A stretch of DNA of 64,000 nt from Poriferisodalis sp965214215 (lineage in GTDB: Bacteria > Actinomycetota > Acidimicrobiia > Acidimicrobiales > Poriferisodalaceae): assembly GCF_965214215.1 (NCBI RefSeq), contig NZ_CBDCBD010000003.1:1860001-1924000 (forward strand), read 5' to 3'. The notes under the pieces are model-generated. The model had not been told where the DNA came from and made no database searches. It was given only the letters and a program-made list of their open reading frames with translations. The translations under genes were made by a program, and so were the position numbers. Positions 8,077-16,093 of the stretch are shown here, one piece after another; positions within the stretch are counted from its first letter, which is position 1, and every line of letters starts with the position of its first letter.

Positions 8077-8499
8077 CTACAGCAGCTCGTAGACCTCGTA
8101 GGCGAGCTTGCCGTCGTCGAGTGAGCCGATGCCGACTGCCTGCACCTTGTTGAGCCAGGCGTAAGGACCCTCCATCGACGTCTGGAACGTGGGCGCCGAC
8201 CGGGGAGTGCCGTCGTCGAGGATCTTGCCCTGGTACTCCATCAGGATGTCGACCTCGTCGTCGGTGCGGATCGAGATGCGCACGTCGAGGCTCATCGTGC
8301 CGTCGGCCGAGCGGTACAGCCAGTCGCCCGACGGGCCCAAGATGGTGCCGTTGATGCGCTCGCCGGTGACCGTGCCGCTGTCGACTGAGGCGACCATCCG
8401 GGTGCCGGCGGGCCCGCCGCGGATGCGGGTCGCATTCGACAGGTCGGCCTCGATATCCATTCTGAACAGGTGCCGTACTGGCAATGAAGTCTCGGACAT
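8077..8499 (-). CDS. DUF3237 family protein
   Basis: A 140-residue protein with the DUF3237 layout: an N-terminal LFRMDIEADLS strand, GERINGTILGPSGDWL, a DVRISIRTDDEVDILMEYQG core and a C-terminal LNKVQAVGIGSLDDGKLAYEVYEL strand. The family is a beta-barrel of unknown function often found beside acyl-CoA or aromatic degradation genes. The ATG at 8499 has an AAGGAG ribosome site; the longer open frame upstream lacks one. It is the last gene of a five-gene minus-strand unit. Confidence 0.85.
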   Translation of the reverse strand: MSETSLPVRHLFRMDIEADLSNATRIRGGPAGTRMVASVDSGTVTGERINGTILGPSGDWLYRSADGTMSLDVRISIRTDDEVDILMEYQGKILDDGTPRSAPTFQTSMEGPYAWLNKVQAVGIGSLDDGKLAYEVYELL

Positions 8500-8624
8500 C
8501 TGGGTGCTCCTTGTGTGTTGAGTCTGTTGAGACGGGTGCTTGTCGGGTGCGGAGAGTTGTGAGACGGGATTGAGGTCCGCGGGTCGGTGCGGCGGCGGCG
8601 CGAATTGTCGCTGCTCGATTTCGG

Positions 8625-9413
8625 TTACATCGTGAAGCGCAGGTTGCGGGCAGCGTGGGCGCCGAGCTCGGTATCGCCCGACCACGTGACCAGGCCCGCC
8701 GCAATAGGCACCTCAGGGTCGATCCGCCCGCAGGTGAGATCCATGAACGCCATCGAGTCGCAATGCAGCGTGACGGTCGGGTTCTCCACATAGTCGACCT
8801 CGCGGGCCCGGCCCTCCACCTGCACGTAGATATCGCGCTCCACAGCGCCGGTGATGTCGAAGTGCATGGAGGCGCCATCGGGCAGCCCCACCTTCTTGCC
8901 GGCGATGTAGCCGACCGACAGGTGCACTTCGTTCAGGGCCATCTCGGCGGCGGGACCGCCGTTGTCGGTCGGCATTCCCAACGGCGTGCGGCAGTCACGC
9001 TCGTGCATCCAATGGTCGAATTCCCGGATCGCCATGAAGCGGCCGTAGGTTCCGGGCCCGACTGGCGTGATCGACCCGCGGTCGAAGACTTCGTCGTCGA
9101 GCGCCTCAAGCTGCGCGGCACGCCCGTCCCACACCTCGGCGGCCAACGCCGTCAGCTCCGGTCCGCTCATGGCCGTTGCGGCAGAGACGTAGCCGGCGAT
9201 GTCGCCGAAGGGCGGCGGCGTCTCCACCGATTCAGGCAGCCAGCCCGACAGGGCCTGCTCTACCGACACCTGGTGGGCGAGCACGCCGTGGACGGTCCAG
9301 TCTGGGCAGTGCGACTGCACCTGCCACTGATCGCCTTCCAGCGAACCGTAGAACTCCTTGCAGCTTGCCCAGCAGGCCTTGAGGTTGTCGATGATGAGTT
9401 GCGGCTGACTCAT
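8625..9413 (-). CDS. Maleylpyruvate isomerase-fold (MDMPI/DinB-like) protein
   Basis: A 262-residue protein with an N-terminal four-helix DinB-like domain (CPDWTVHGVLAHQVSVEQ) and a C-terminal SCP2-like domain. This is the two-domain layout of actinobacterial mycothiol-dependent maleylpyruvate isomerase relatives. The helix REFDHWMHERDCRTPLG supplies the conserved histidine and aspartate of the metal site. Family members use or bind mycothiol; the substrate here is unknown. A weak AGGA ribosome site precedes the ATG; the frame continues upstream to 9551 without support. The gene lies in the LLM/hotdog unit. Confidence 0.82.
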   Translation of the reverse strand: MSQPQLIIDNLKACWASCKEFYGSLEGDQWQVQSHCPDWTVHGVLAHQVSVEQALSGWLPESVETPPPFGDIAGYVSAATAMSGPELTALAAEVWDGRAAQLEALDDEVFDRGSITPVGPGTYGRFMAIREFDHWMHERDCRTPLGMPTDNGGPAAEMALNEVHLSVGYIAGKKVGLPDGASMHFDITGAVERDIYVQVEGRAREVDYVENPTVTLHCDSMAFMDLTCGRIDPEVPIAAGLVTWSGDTELGAHAARNLRFTM

Positions 9414-9501
9414 GGTGATGGTCCTGTTCGATGTCGTCGGTTTCGTGCTCGGTGTGTTGGCGAAAATAACGGGGCCGCCGTCGAAGGCGCCGCCGGGCGA
9501 C

Positions 9502-10413
9502 TCAATCGGTTTCGGCTCGAATGCGTTCGATGATCTCGCCGAGCCGGTCAATCATGGCCTCGACCGAGCGGGCGCCAGCCTGGAACATGGCTGTGACGTT
9601 CACCGAGGTCCAGTCGAAGCCCAGCGCGTTGACGACGGCGGCTCGCTCGCCGATCGCGTCCAGGTCCTTGTAGAAGCCTTTGTCGGCGTCGGTTCGCGGC
9701 GGCGGGGCCAGCATCAGCTGCATGCCGATCAACGCCGGATCTCGGCCGAAGTCCTCCTCGGCTCGTCGGCGGATCTCCGTCATGCACTCGAGCGCCCGCT
9801 CATCGCTGACGCCTGACGCCATCCACCCGTCGCCTTTCTGGGCGGTGCGGCGCAGTGCCGCGGGGCTGTCGCCGCCGATCCACAAGGGAATCGCGGCACC
9901 CTGCGGCGACACGGGCTCCATGCCCATGTCGTGGCTGTTGTAGTGCTCGCCGGCGTAGGAGATCCGGCCGCCTGCCCAGTAGGCCCGCATGAGGTCGATG
10001 GCCTCGTCCATGCGCTTGCCGCGGGTGTGAAAGTCCTCTTCGAGCGCGTCGTACTCCGAGTCCTGCCAGCCCACGCCGATGCCGAAGCGCACACGGCCGT
10101 TCGACAGTGTGTCCAGCGTCGAGATCTGCTTGGCCACCAGCACCGGTTGGCGCTGCGGCAGCACCAGCACCTCCGTCGACAGCGACACTCGCTCGGTCAC
10201 CGCTGCCACGTTTGCCAGCAGCATCAGCGCTTCGAGGATCGGCATGTTGGCGGGGTAGATGGTGAAGCGGCCCTCGCCGGGGTGGCCCATCACGACATGG
10301 TCGAATGCGGCAATCTCGTCGTAGCCCAAGTCCTCGATGGCCTTCGCCAGGTCGAGCACCCGCTGGGGTCCTTCCCGGAAGGCAATGGACGGGAAGTCGA
10401 CGGCGATCTTCAT
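9502..10413 (-). CDS. LLM class (luciferase-like) F420-dependent oxidoreductase
   Basis: A 303-residue TIM-barrel protein of the bacterial luciferase superfamily. Visible features are the N-terminal KIAVDFPSIAFREGP strand, AAFDHVVMG, LSTEVLVLPQRQP, and the family motif DTLSNGRVRFGIGVGWQDSEY. The closing WIGGDSPAALRRTAQKGDGW segment is typical of the F420-using actinobacterial branch. Such enzymes transfer hydride between F420H2 and a range of substrates. It sits directly downstream of two hotdog dehydratase halves, so a CoA-thioester or related substrate is likely (inference). Confidence 0.87.
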   Translation of the reverse strand: MKIAVDFPSIAFREGPQRVLDLAKAIEDLGYDEIAAFDHVVMGHPGEGRFTIYPANMPILEALMLLANVAAVTERVSLSTEVLVLPQRQPVLVAKQISTLDTLSNGRVRFGIGVGWQDSEYDALEEDFHTRGKRMDEAIDLMRAYWAGGRISYAGEHYNSHDMGMEPVSPQGAAIPLWIGGDSPAALRRTAQKGDGWMASGVSDERALECMTEIRRRAEEDFGRDPALIGMQLMLAPPPRTDADKGFYKDLDAIGERAAVVNALGFDWTSVNVTAMFQAGARSVEAMIDRLGEIIERIRAETD

Positions 10414-10444
10414 GCGCTGCTCTCCTCCATCTCGGTCCCGGTGA

Positions 10445-10894
10445 CTACTCGGGACTCATGGGCAGGCGGACCCTAGCTGTCGCCGGCATGAGCAGCCTTC
10501 CGTCGGAGGTGTGCTCAGCGATCTCGAGTTCGACAATTCCCGTCTCGGCATCCACTGACGTCACGGTGCCTGAGAACACGAGCTCTTCGCCGGTCAGGCC
10601 GCTGGCGCGGTTCTGCCAGGTGACGCCCAGCAAGCGTGCGGCAGGGCCCGCCCAGTCGGTGACGAATTGCGTCAGCCATGCGCCCTGCAGCGGACCGTGC
10701 ACGATGATGTCTTCGTGCCCCTCGAAGCGGGCGTACTCACGGTCGTAGTGAATGCGATGGGGGTTATGGCTGGCCGCGCTGTACAAGAAGAGCTGCGCCT
10801 CGTCGGGGAACTTGTGCATCGTCGGCAGCTCCTGGCCGGCCTCGAGTGTCGCCAGGTTTGGAGTTGCGGTGGCCATTTCGGTCGTTGTGCTCAT
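10445..10894 (-). CDS. MaoC-like hotdog dehydratase, C-terminal-half type
   Basis: A 149-residue hotdog protein with HPHRIHYDREYARFEGHEDIIVHGPLQG written here in part as PHRIHYDREYA and VHGPLQGAWLTQF; the HxxD-like region and VHGP loop are the hydratase site of MaoC-type enzymes. It lacks the second hotdog of single-chain hydratases. Its ATG overlaps the stop of the upstream half-size hotdog gene by four bases (ATGA), strongly suggesting that the two chains form one heteromeric enoyl-CoA hydratase. Such split enzymes (HadAB, ChsH1/H2 type) are typical of actinobacteria, where they act in mycolic acid synthesis or steroid side-chain degradation. Confidence 0.85.
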   Translation of the reverse strand: MSTTTEMATATPNLATLEAGQELPTMHKFPDEAQLFLYSAASHNPHRIHYDREYARFEGHEDIIVHGPLQGAWLTQFVTDWAGPAARLLGVTWQNRASGLTGEELVFSGTVTSVDAETGIVELEIAEHTSDGRLLMPATARVRLPMSPE

Positions 10895-11382
10895 CGTGCA
10901 ATGCCGATCATGCGGGAACGGGCGACCTCGTCGCCGAATTGATTGACGAACGTCGTCTCGCGCACCTGCCGGACAAAGGGCCCTTTGCGGCCCTCCTTCT
11001 GGTCGACCGCGGCTAGCCGGACGGTAGCGGTGATCTCGTCGCCGACGCAGACCGGTTCGAGGAAGTCCCATTCCTCGCCGCCGAACATCACTCGGTCGAC
11101 CAACAGCGATATCCGGGTGCCTTCGCGGTACAGACCGTCGGTGCGCAGTTCGGACGCCGTTCTTGGCTGCACCACAGCGTGGGTGACGTAGGTGGGCGGC
11201 GCCACCAGCGTCCGGTACCCGGCTGCCTGAGCAGCGACCTCGTCGAAGTAAATCGGATTCTCGTCGCCGACTGCATAGGCGTAGCGCTGTGCTTCGCGCC
11301 GGTCGACGACCACCGTGACCGGCCCCGACAGCACCTCGCCGACGCGTTCCAACGTCTCGGCTGGGATCAGCGACTCACTCAT
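10891..11382 (-). CDS. MaoC family dehydratase, N-terminal-half (FAS1-like hotdog) type
   Basis: A 163-residue hotdog protein with the N-terminal hydratase-half pattern: VDRREAQRYAYAVGDENPIY, VAPPTYVTHAV, and the C-terminal VRETTFVNQFGDEVARSR. In split hydratases this half gives the structural partner while the downstream half gives the catalytic residues. The ATG at 11382 lacks a clear ribosome site and lies only 92 bp from the divergent msrA start, with a copy of the dispersed repeat between. The frame stays open upstream to 11811 but that stretch runs opposite msrA and is rejected. Confidence 0.85.
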   Translation of the reverse strand: MSESLIPAETLERVGEVLSGPVTVVVDRREAQRYAYAVGDENPIYFDEVAAQAAGYRTLVAPPTYVTHAVVQPRTASELRTDGLYREGTRISLLVDRVMFGGEEWDFLEPVCVGDEITATVRLAAVDQKEGRKGPFVRQVRETTFVNQFGDEVARSRMIGIAR

Positions 11383-11394
11383 CTGCGTGACATT

Positions 11395-11450
11395 AGAGGC
11401 TGAGCCGGTAGGCGAAGTCGTGACCCGGTCGCCCCGTCGCCAGTAGCGTT
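11395..11450 (+). repeat. Dispersed repeat, weak copy A
   Basis: Contains GAGGCTGAGCCGGTAGGCG then AAGTCGTGACCCGG, matching the family core seen at 18751, 23482, 24605, 26382 and 50840 with several changes. The right half of the element is not recognisable. It lies between the divergent MaoC and msrA genes, upstream of the msrA ribosome site. Confidence 0.6.
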
Positions 11451-11474
11451 TCCTCCGAAGCAGGAGGAAGAGCC

Positions 11475-12128
11475 GTGGCGTTGTGGTCGAGGAAGCTGGA
11501 GGTGCCCGACGCCGAGAGTGCGCTGCCCGGACGAAGCCAGATGATGCCCGTGCCCCAGGCGCACGCCGTTCTCGGAACGCCGATGACACCGCCGTTCCCC
11601 AACGGCTTCGGGCACATCGTGGTCGGGATGGGCTGCTTTTGGGGTGCTGAGCGCATCTTCTGGCAGTTGCCCGGCGTGTACACCACCGCCGTGGGCTACG
11701 CCGGCGGCACCACCCCCAATCCCAGCTATGAGGAAGTGTGCTCCGGCATGACCGGTCACACCGAGGCCGTGCTCGCCGTGTTCGACCCGGCGCAGACCAG
11801 CCTCGAGGCACTGCTGAGGGCGTTCTGGGAGGGCCACGACCCCACCCAAGGCATGCGGCAGGGCAACGACATCGGCACGCAATACCGATCGGCCATCTAC
11901 GCAGCCGACGAGGCCGAGCTGGAGTTCGTCATCTCGTCTCGGGACATGTTCCAAGCGGTGCTCGACGACGCCGGGCTCGGGGGCATCACCACCGAGATCT
12001 GTCTGGCCGGCCCGTTCTTCTACGCCGAGGACTACCACCAGCAGTACCTGCACAAGATCCCGTGGGGTTACTGCGGCCTCGGCAGCACCGGCCAGACCTG
12101 CCCGGTGGGTGTCGCCACCGCCGACTGA
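11475..12128 (+). CDS. msrA: Peptide-methionine (S)-S-oxide reductase MsrA
   Basis: A 217-residue MsrA. The catalytic GCFWG motif has C54, followed by AERIFWQLPGVYTTAVGYAGG. Further family blocks are PSYEEVCSGMTGHTEAV, LLRAFWEGHDPTQ, GNDIGTQYRSAIY and FFYAEDYHQQYLHK. The C-terminal CGLGSTGQTCPVG carries two cysteines that could resolve the disulfide. It repairs oxidised methionine in proteins using thioredoxin. The GTG start has a strong AGGAGGA ribosome site. The gene ends flush against the convergent LLM gene. Confidence 0.95.
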   Translation: MALWSRKLEVPDAESALPGRSQMMPVPQAHAVLGTPMTPPFPNGFGHIVVGMGCFWGAERIFWQLPGVYTTAVGYAGGTTPNPSYEEVCSGMTGHTEAVLAVFDPAQTSLEALLRAFWEGHDPTQGMRQGNDIGTQYRSAIYAADEAELEFVISSRDMFQAVLDDAGLGGITTEICLAGPFFYAEDYHQQYLHKIPWGYCGLGSTGQTCPVGVATAD

Positions 12129-13148
12129 CTAGCTGAACGAGCTGGCGAACGCCGTCATTGTCTCGTCAGTCACGGCGCGCCGGTCCTCACCCCACGGCAG
12201 CGGCATCAGCACCGGGTACTCCACGCCAGCGTCCACGTAGGCCTGCGTGAACGCACCGATTTCGTCTGAGGTACCGATGAAGTCAATGGCCTGGATCATC
12301 TCGTTCGAGATCGCCGCGATCGCACCCTCGCGATCGCGCTCGGATTGCCGAGCGCGGGCTTCGTCCACCTCGTCGCCGAAGCCCGCCGCGCGGAAGGCGT
12401 TGGCGTAGCCGTCGGCCAGCGCATAGTTCAGCAAGTCGCGCTGGGCCGACCGTGCCGAGCGCTCCAGCTCGCCCGCAGCGGCATGGACGTAGCAGATGAT
12501 CTGCGCCTCGCCGCCCTTGCGGACTTCGGCCACGACGCTCGGCACGTGGGAGGCGGGCAGGTAGTTGAGCAGCACGCCATCGGCCACCTCGCCCGCCAGC
12601 CGCAGCATCTGCGGATTGAGTGCCGCCAGCACGATCTTCGGGCGCCGCTCGCCCAGCCGCATGCCCAAGCGGAACCGGCGAACCTGCCAGAAGTCGCCCT
12701 CGAACGTCACCGATTCGCCGCTCAGGCACTCACGCAGCAGCGCCACGTACTCGCGCATCATCGCGATGGGGCGATCCGGAGGCGGCTCGCCGTGCTGGCG
12801 CAGGATGCCGGGCGCCGACACACCGAGCCCCACCAGCACATCACGGTCGTCGCTGAGCGATTGCAACGTGGATGCCGTCATGGCGACCAGCGTGGGTGCA
12901 CGCAGCTGGATCGGAATGATGCCGGTCGCCAGATCGATGCCAGGAGCAGCGTGGGCGACGGCGCCCAGCAGCGAAAACGCGTCCGTGCCCGTCGCCTCGA
13001 CCGTCCAGATCGACGAGTATCCCTGCGCCTCAGCGGAGCGGGCGATGTCGGTGACAGCAGCGGGGCCCAGCACTCCCAGGCTGCCGACGGTCACACCGTA
13101 CGGCTGGGCTCCGGCCCCCTTGGTCTTGGTCGAACCAGTCGTGCTCAT
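12129..13148 (-). CDS. LLM class F420-dependent oxidoreductase
   Basis: A 339-residue luciferase-like TIM-barrel protein: GVTVGSLGVLGPAAVTDIAR, WTVEATGTDAFSLLGAVA, ATGIIPIQLRAPTLVAM and LVGLGVSAPGILRQH are typical of the actinobacterial F420-dependent group. The central VLAALNPQMLRLAGEVADG is the usual late barrel strand. Length is normal. It reduces or oxidises an unknown substrate with F420 (family knowledge). The stop codon directly abuts the msrA stop; the ATG opens into a 175-bp gap with no other feature seen. Confidence 0.86.
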   Translation of the reverse strand: MSTTGSTKTKGAGAQPYGVTVGSLGVLGPAAVTDIARSAEAQGYSSIWTVEATGTDAFSLLGAVAHAAPGIDLATGIIPIQLRAPTLVAMTASTLQSLSDDRDVLVGLGVSAPGILRQHGEPPPDRPIAMMREYVALLRECLSGESVTFEGDFWQVRRFRLGMRLGERRPKIVLAALNPQMLRLAGEVADGVLLNYLPASHVPSVVAEVRKGGEAQIICYVHAAAGELERSARSAQRDLLNYALADGYANAFRAAGFGDEVDEARARQSERDREGAIAAISNEMIQAIDFIGTSDEIGAFTQAYVDAGVEYPVLMPLPWGEDRRAVTDETMTAFASSFS

Positions 13149-13323
13149 GGCGGCGCACCGTACCCGCCGTTCGCGCGGTCCGCCAAAGCCCCGACAGCTG
13201 AATGTGGGCGACCGGATGACGTCTTGGGAAACTGACGGTGACGGGCGCTAGGTGCGAGATAGGGTGAGGTTCACAACCAGCGACGCCGTCTACGCAGACG
13301 TCGGGAGCGGGGAGGGCACAGAG

Positions 13324-13548
13324 ATGACCGAGACAACGGAACCGACTCGGACAGCTGAGCCCCGGATCATCTCCGACGCTCTTGAAGTCATCGACAGCGC
13401 GCTCGGCGACTTTTTCAGCCGCGAATTGGTCTCGTCGGGCGAGGTCACCGATGTGCTTCTCGACGTGCGCACGCTGCTGCGTCGAGGCGACGAAGCTGCC
13501 GAGCTGTCTGCGGTCGCCAAGGCCGATCAGGACGTGGCCCGGGCCTGA
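13324..13548 (+). CDS. Hypothetical small acidic protein
   Basis: Not recognised. The 74-residue product starts MTETTEPTRTAEPR and is mostly helical and acidic, with ALEVIDSALGDFFSRELVSS and DVLLDVRTLLRRGDEAAEL. No membrane segment or known motif. The ATG at 13324 has a GGGAGG site about nine bases upstream; the frame is open back to 13252. Codon use is GC-rich at third positions as in neighbours, which favours a real gene. Confidence 0.55.
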   Translation: MTETTEPTRTAEPRIISDALEVIDSALGDFFSRELVSSGEVTDVLLDVRTLLRRGDEAAELSAVAKADQDVARA

Positions 13549-13580
13549 CCGCGCTTTCAGGCGTCGCCGGCTGAGCCGGT

Positions 13581-14168
13581 TCAGCGCCGCATGAGCCGGG
13601 CAGCGACGCGGCCGATGATCTCGCCGACCGCGGCGCCGGCGATGACATCACTCGCGTGATGCAAGCGCACATGAATGCGTGAGGTGGCCACGATGGCGGC
13701 GGCCAGCCGGTAGAGCGGCCCGAGACGAGACCCACGCGACAGAACGGCTGCGGCGCAGAATGCCGCCGACGCATGGCCTGAAGGGAAGCTGGACGAGATC
13801 GGCTGGCGAAGCCGGTGCTGGGTGGGGTTCTCCGCCGCGGTGCCGGGCCTGCGCCGTGCGAACAGCCGCTTGATGCCCTGATTCACGATCAGCGACTCGA
13901 GTGCCATGAGGGCGCTGAACCGAAATGCATCGGAGACTTCCCGCCGCGGGCTCAGCGCACGCAATGCACCGAGCACATGCCACAACTGGCTGAACTCACC
14001 GACGTCTGAGGCCCCGTACATGACCCGGTCCACCAGCTTGCGACCCCGAAGGGCTTCCCACCACTGGTCCACTGCATTGTCGAAACGAGCGATCTGCCGC
14101 GCAGCCGCCGACAGCGGATCACGCACTTCTTCGGATTCAGGCCGTGGCGGCGTCGAAGCAGCCATCAT
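13581..14168 (-). CDS. PAP2 family phosphatase
   Basis: A 195-residue PAP2/VanZ-type phosphatase with all three phosphatase signatures: K100...RRRPG (about 100-109), P129-S-G-H (FPSGHASAA), and S163-R164...H170...D174 (SRIHVRLHHASD). These enzymes remove phosphate from lipid phosphates such as phosphatidate or undecaprenyl pyrophosphate at the cytoplasmic membrane. The chain is short and has few long membrane segments, so it may be peripheral or monotopic. The first of two adjacent ATGs (14168) overlaps the upstream LysM gene stop (ATGA) and has an AGGAG site. Confidence 0.85.
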   Translation of the reverse strand: MMAASTPPRPESEEVRDPLSAAARQIARFDNAVDQWWEALRGRKLVDRVMYGASDVGEFSQLWHVLGALRALSPRREVSDAFRFSALMALESLIVNQGIKRLFARRRPGTAAENPTQHRLRQPISSSFPSGHASAAFCAAAVLSRGSRLGPLYRLAAAIVATSRIHVRLHHASDVIAGAAVGEIIGRVAARLMRR

Positions 14169-14614
14169 CGCGCTCCTGGAATGGTGACAGGCGCAGCGGT
14201 GGTGGTCGGCAGGAGCGGCGGGAGAACGGGGTCGGTGGCAGGCGCGATCGTGAGCGCAGGCCCCGCATCGGGATCCGGTGGTGGCGGGATCATCAGGATC
14301 TGGCCGACGAAGATCTTGGTGGGGTCGGCGATGTTGTTCACCCGCACGAGATCGTTCAGGTGAATGCCGTACCGGTCGGCGATCTGGATCAGCGTGTCGC
14401 CTCGCACCACGGTGTACGGCGTCAATACTGGTGGCTCGGTGGTGGTGGTGGCTGGTGGCACCGTCGGTGCGGGAACGGTCGTGGCTGCGCCCTCGGTGCG
14501 GGACTCGCCCGGCAGCAGGGAACATCCTTGTGCCACGCCGGCCGCGGCAAGCGCGATCGCCGCTGTCATGACACCCCAGCGCTGTGTACAGGAGAAATCA
14601 CTGCCCGTCTTCAC
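14165..14614 (-). CDS. LysM-domain lipoprotein (second of two tandem genes)
   Basis: A 149-residue secreted protein. The signal peptide ends in a lipobox (VAQGC, lipidated C31). A Thr/Pro-rich linker follows, then one LysM domain (about residues 67-110, YTVVRGDTLIQIADRYGIHL ending in VGQILMIP), which binds peptidoglycan N-acetylglucosamine. The C-terminus is Pro/Thr-rich. It starts with a GTG that overlaps the preceding LysM gene stop (GTGA). No catalytic domain is present, so a structural or wall-anchoring role is inferred. Confidence 0.85.
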   Translation of the reverse strand: MKTGSDFSCTQRWGVMTAAIALAAAGVAQGCSLLPGESRTEGAATTVPAPTVPPATTTTEPPVLTPYTVVRGDTLIQIADRYGIHLNDLVRVNNIADPTKIFVGQILMIPPPPDPDAGPALTIAPATDPVLPPLLPTTTAAPVTIPGAR

Positions 14615-15000
14615 TGTGAGCTGTTGGCGCCGACCACAGTCGGCGGGATGACGAGCTGCTCGCCAATGCGGAGCAGCGTGTCTTCTTTGCCGTTCTCTTC
14701 CATGAGCGCCTGCACGGAAACGCCGAACCCATTGGCGATCCTGCTGAGCGTGTCGCCCGGTTGAACCACGTAGATCCGACGCTGAGGGGGCGGCGCAGCA
14801 AGAGTCGTCGTCGTGAGCTGGGGGCGCAGCGTTGTCAGTACGGGGAGCGTCGTCGGCACTGGTTCAACCTCTGGCTCTGAGCCGCAGGCCCCCGCGAGCG
14901 CGGCTGCTGCCATCAGCAACGCTGCGATCCTGCAGGCAAACGTGGCGGCGTACGGCTTGGGGGCGCACGCAGCGCGTGTCGCCGTACGCGCGCGAAGCAT
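14611..15000 (-). CDS. LysM-domain lipoprotein (first of two tandem genes)
   Basis: A 129-residue secreted lipoprotein: long basic N-region, hydrophobic core and a lipobox AALAGAC (C39). After a Thr-rich linker comes one LysM domain (about residues 77-121; YVVQPGDTLSRIANGFGVSV and RIGEQLVIPP). It resembles the next gene in domain layout but not closely in sequence. It begins 3 bp after the map stop, so map, both LysM genes and the PAP2 gene look like one transcription unit. Confidence 0.85.
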   Translation of the reverse strand: MLRARTATRAACAPKPYAATFACRIAALLMAAAALAGACGSEPEVEPVPTTLPVLTTLRPQLTTTTLAAPPPQRRIYVVQPGDTLSRIANGFGVSVQALMEENGKEDTLLRIGEQLVIPPTVVGANSSQ

Positions 15001-15003
15001 GGC

Positions 15004-16008
15004 TCAACTGGCCTGAACGGCCGCAGTGTTCAGCTGCTGAGGCCAATTGTCGGGACTGAGCCTGCTTGCGGCATCGGCCAGGAGGAACGGCTGCGGCTCG
15101 TCGGGGGTCACGGTGAGCAGTTCGGCGCCGTCGTCGGTGACCACCACGGTGTGCTCGAACTGCGCGGTTCGACCGCGGTCGGCGGTCATTGCGGTCCAGC
15201 CGTCAGGCCAGAGCTGAGCACGAGGTGTGCCTGCGGTGATCATCGGCTCCACCGTGAAGGTCATGCCCTTCACCAGCTCGGTACGCGCGGAGGGATCGAA
15301 GTAATGCGGGATGTTGGGCAGCCGGTGGAAGATCTGCCCGATGCCATGGCCGACGAACTCGCGCACGACGCCGTAACCCTCCGCTTCTGCCCGAACCTGG
15401 ATGGCACGGCCGATGTCGCACACCTGAGCTCCCGGTCGGACCGCCGCGATGCCGTGATACATCGACTCGCGGGTGACTGCGACGAGCCGCCGAGAGGCCT
15501 CGTCCACATCGCCCACCAGGAACGTCTCGGAGTGGTCACCGTGCACGCCGCCGACGTAGATCGTCACATCGCAGTTCACGATGTCGCCGTCGCGCAGCGC
15601 CCGGTCGTCGGGGATGCCGTGGCAGATGATCTCGTTGGCCGAGGTGCACAGCGATTTCGGGAATCCGTTGTAGTTGAGCGGGCTCGGGTAGCCGCCTTCG
15701 GCGATGCATGTCTCATGGCAGACCTCGTCGAGATGATCGCTGGTCACCCCAGGGGCGATTTCCGCTGCCACGGCACTGAGCACGCGTCGCGCGGCTGAAC
15801 CCGCCAACCGCATCGCCTCGATGGTGGTGCCGTCCGACGGCGCCACGCCGCTCGGGGCTGTGCCGGACTTGCCGCTGATGGCGTATGGCGGCAACTCAAT
15901 ATGGGGCGGCACAGCTCGGCGGGGCGAGATCATGCCAGCGACCACCGGCTCGAAGCCACCAGAAGGCCTCATGCGCGCTGCTGGCACCCGACGCTTGCGC
16001 CTGCCCAT
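15004..16008 (-). CDS. map: Methionine aminopeptidase type I with N-terminal extension
   Basis: A 334-residue MetAP that removes the initiator methionine from new proteins. The five metal ligands of the family are visible: two aspartates in NCDVTIYVGGVHGDHSE, a histidine in GHGIGQIFHR, and glutamates in FTVEPMITAG and QFEHTVVV. About 45-50 extra N-terminal residues include RAVPPHIELPPYA, resembling the proline-rich extension of actinobacterial MetAP 1c that is thought to contact the ribosome. The ATG at 16008 is chosen; an in-frame GTG nine bases upstream is possible. Confidence 0.95.
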   Translation of the reverse strand: MGRRKRRVPAARMRPSGGFEPVVAGMISPRRAVPPHIELPPYAISGKSGTAPSGVAPSDGTTIEAMRLAGSAARRVLSAVAAEIAPGVTSDHLDEVCHETCIAEGGYPSPLNYNGFPKSLCTSANEIICHGIPDDRALRDGDIVNCDVTIYVGGVHGDHSETFLVGDVDEASRRLVAVTRESMYHGIAAVRPGAQVCDIGRAIQVRAEAEGYGVVREFVGHGIGQIFHRLPNIPHYFDPSARTELVKGMTFTVEPMITAGTPRAQLWPDGWTAMTADRGRTAQFEHTVVVTDDGAELLTVTPDEPQPFLLADAASRLSPDNWPQQLNTAAVQAS

Positions 16009-16093
16009 TGTGGTCACGCTACCCGTGGGTCACAGGCGCTCCGTCGTCGAGCGTTGAGAGCCGCGGATGCTGGCATCAGTCCGGCGGGCGCGA

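Noticed and set aside
10895..11071. Upstream extension of the second hotdog gene
   Set aside because: It would overlap the first hotdog gene; the ATG at 10894 with ATGA coupling is the natural start.
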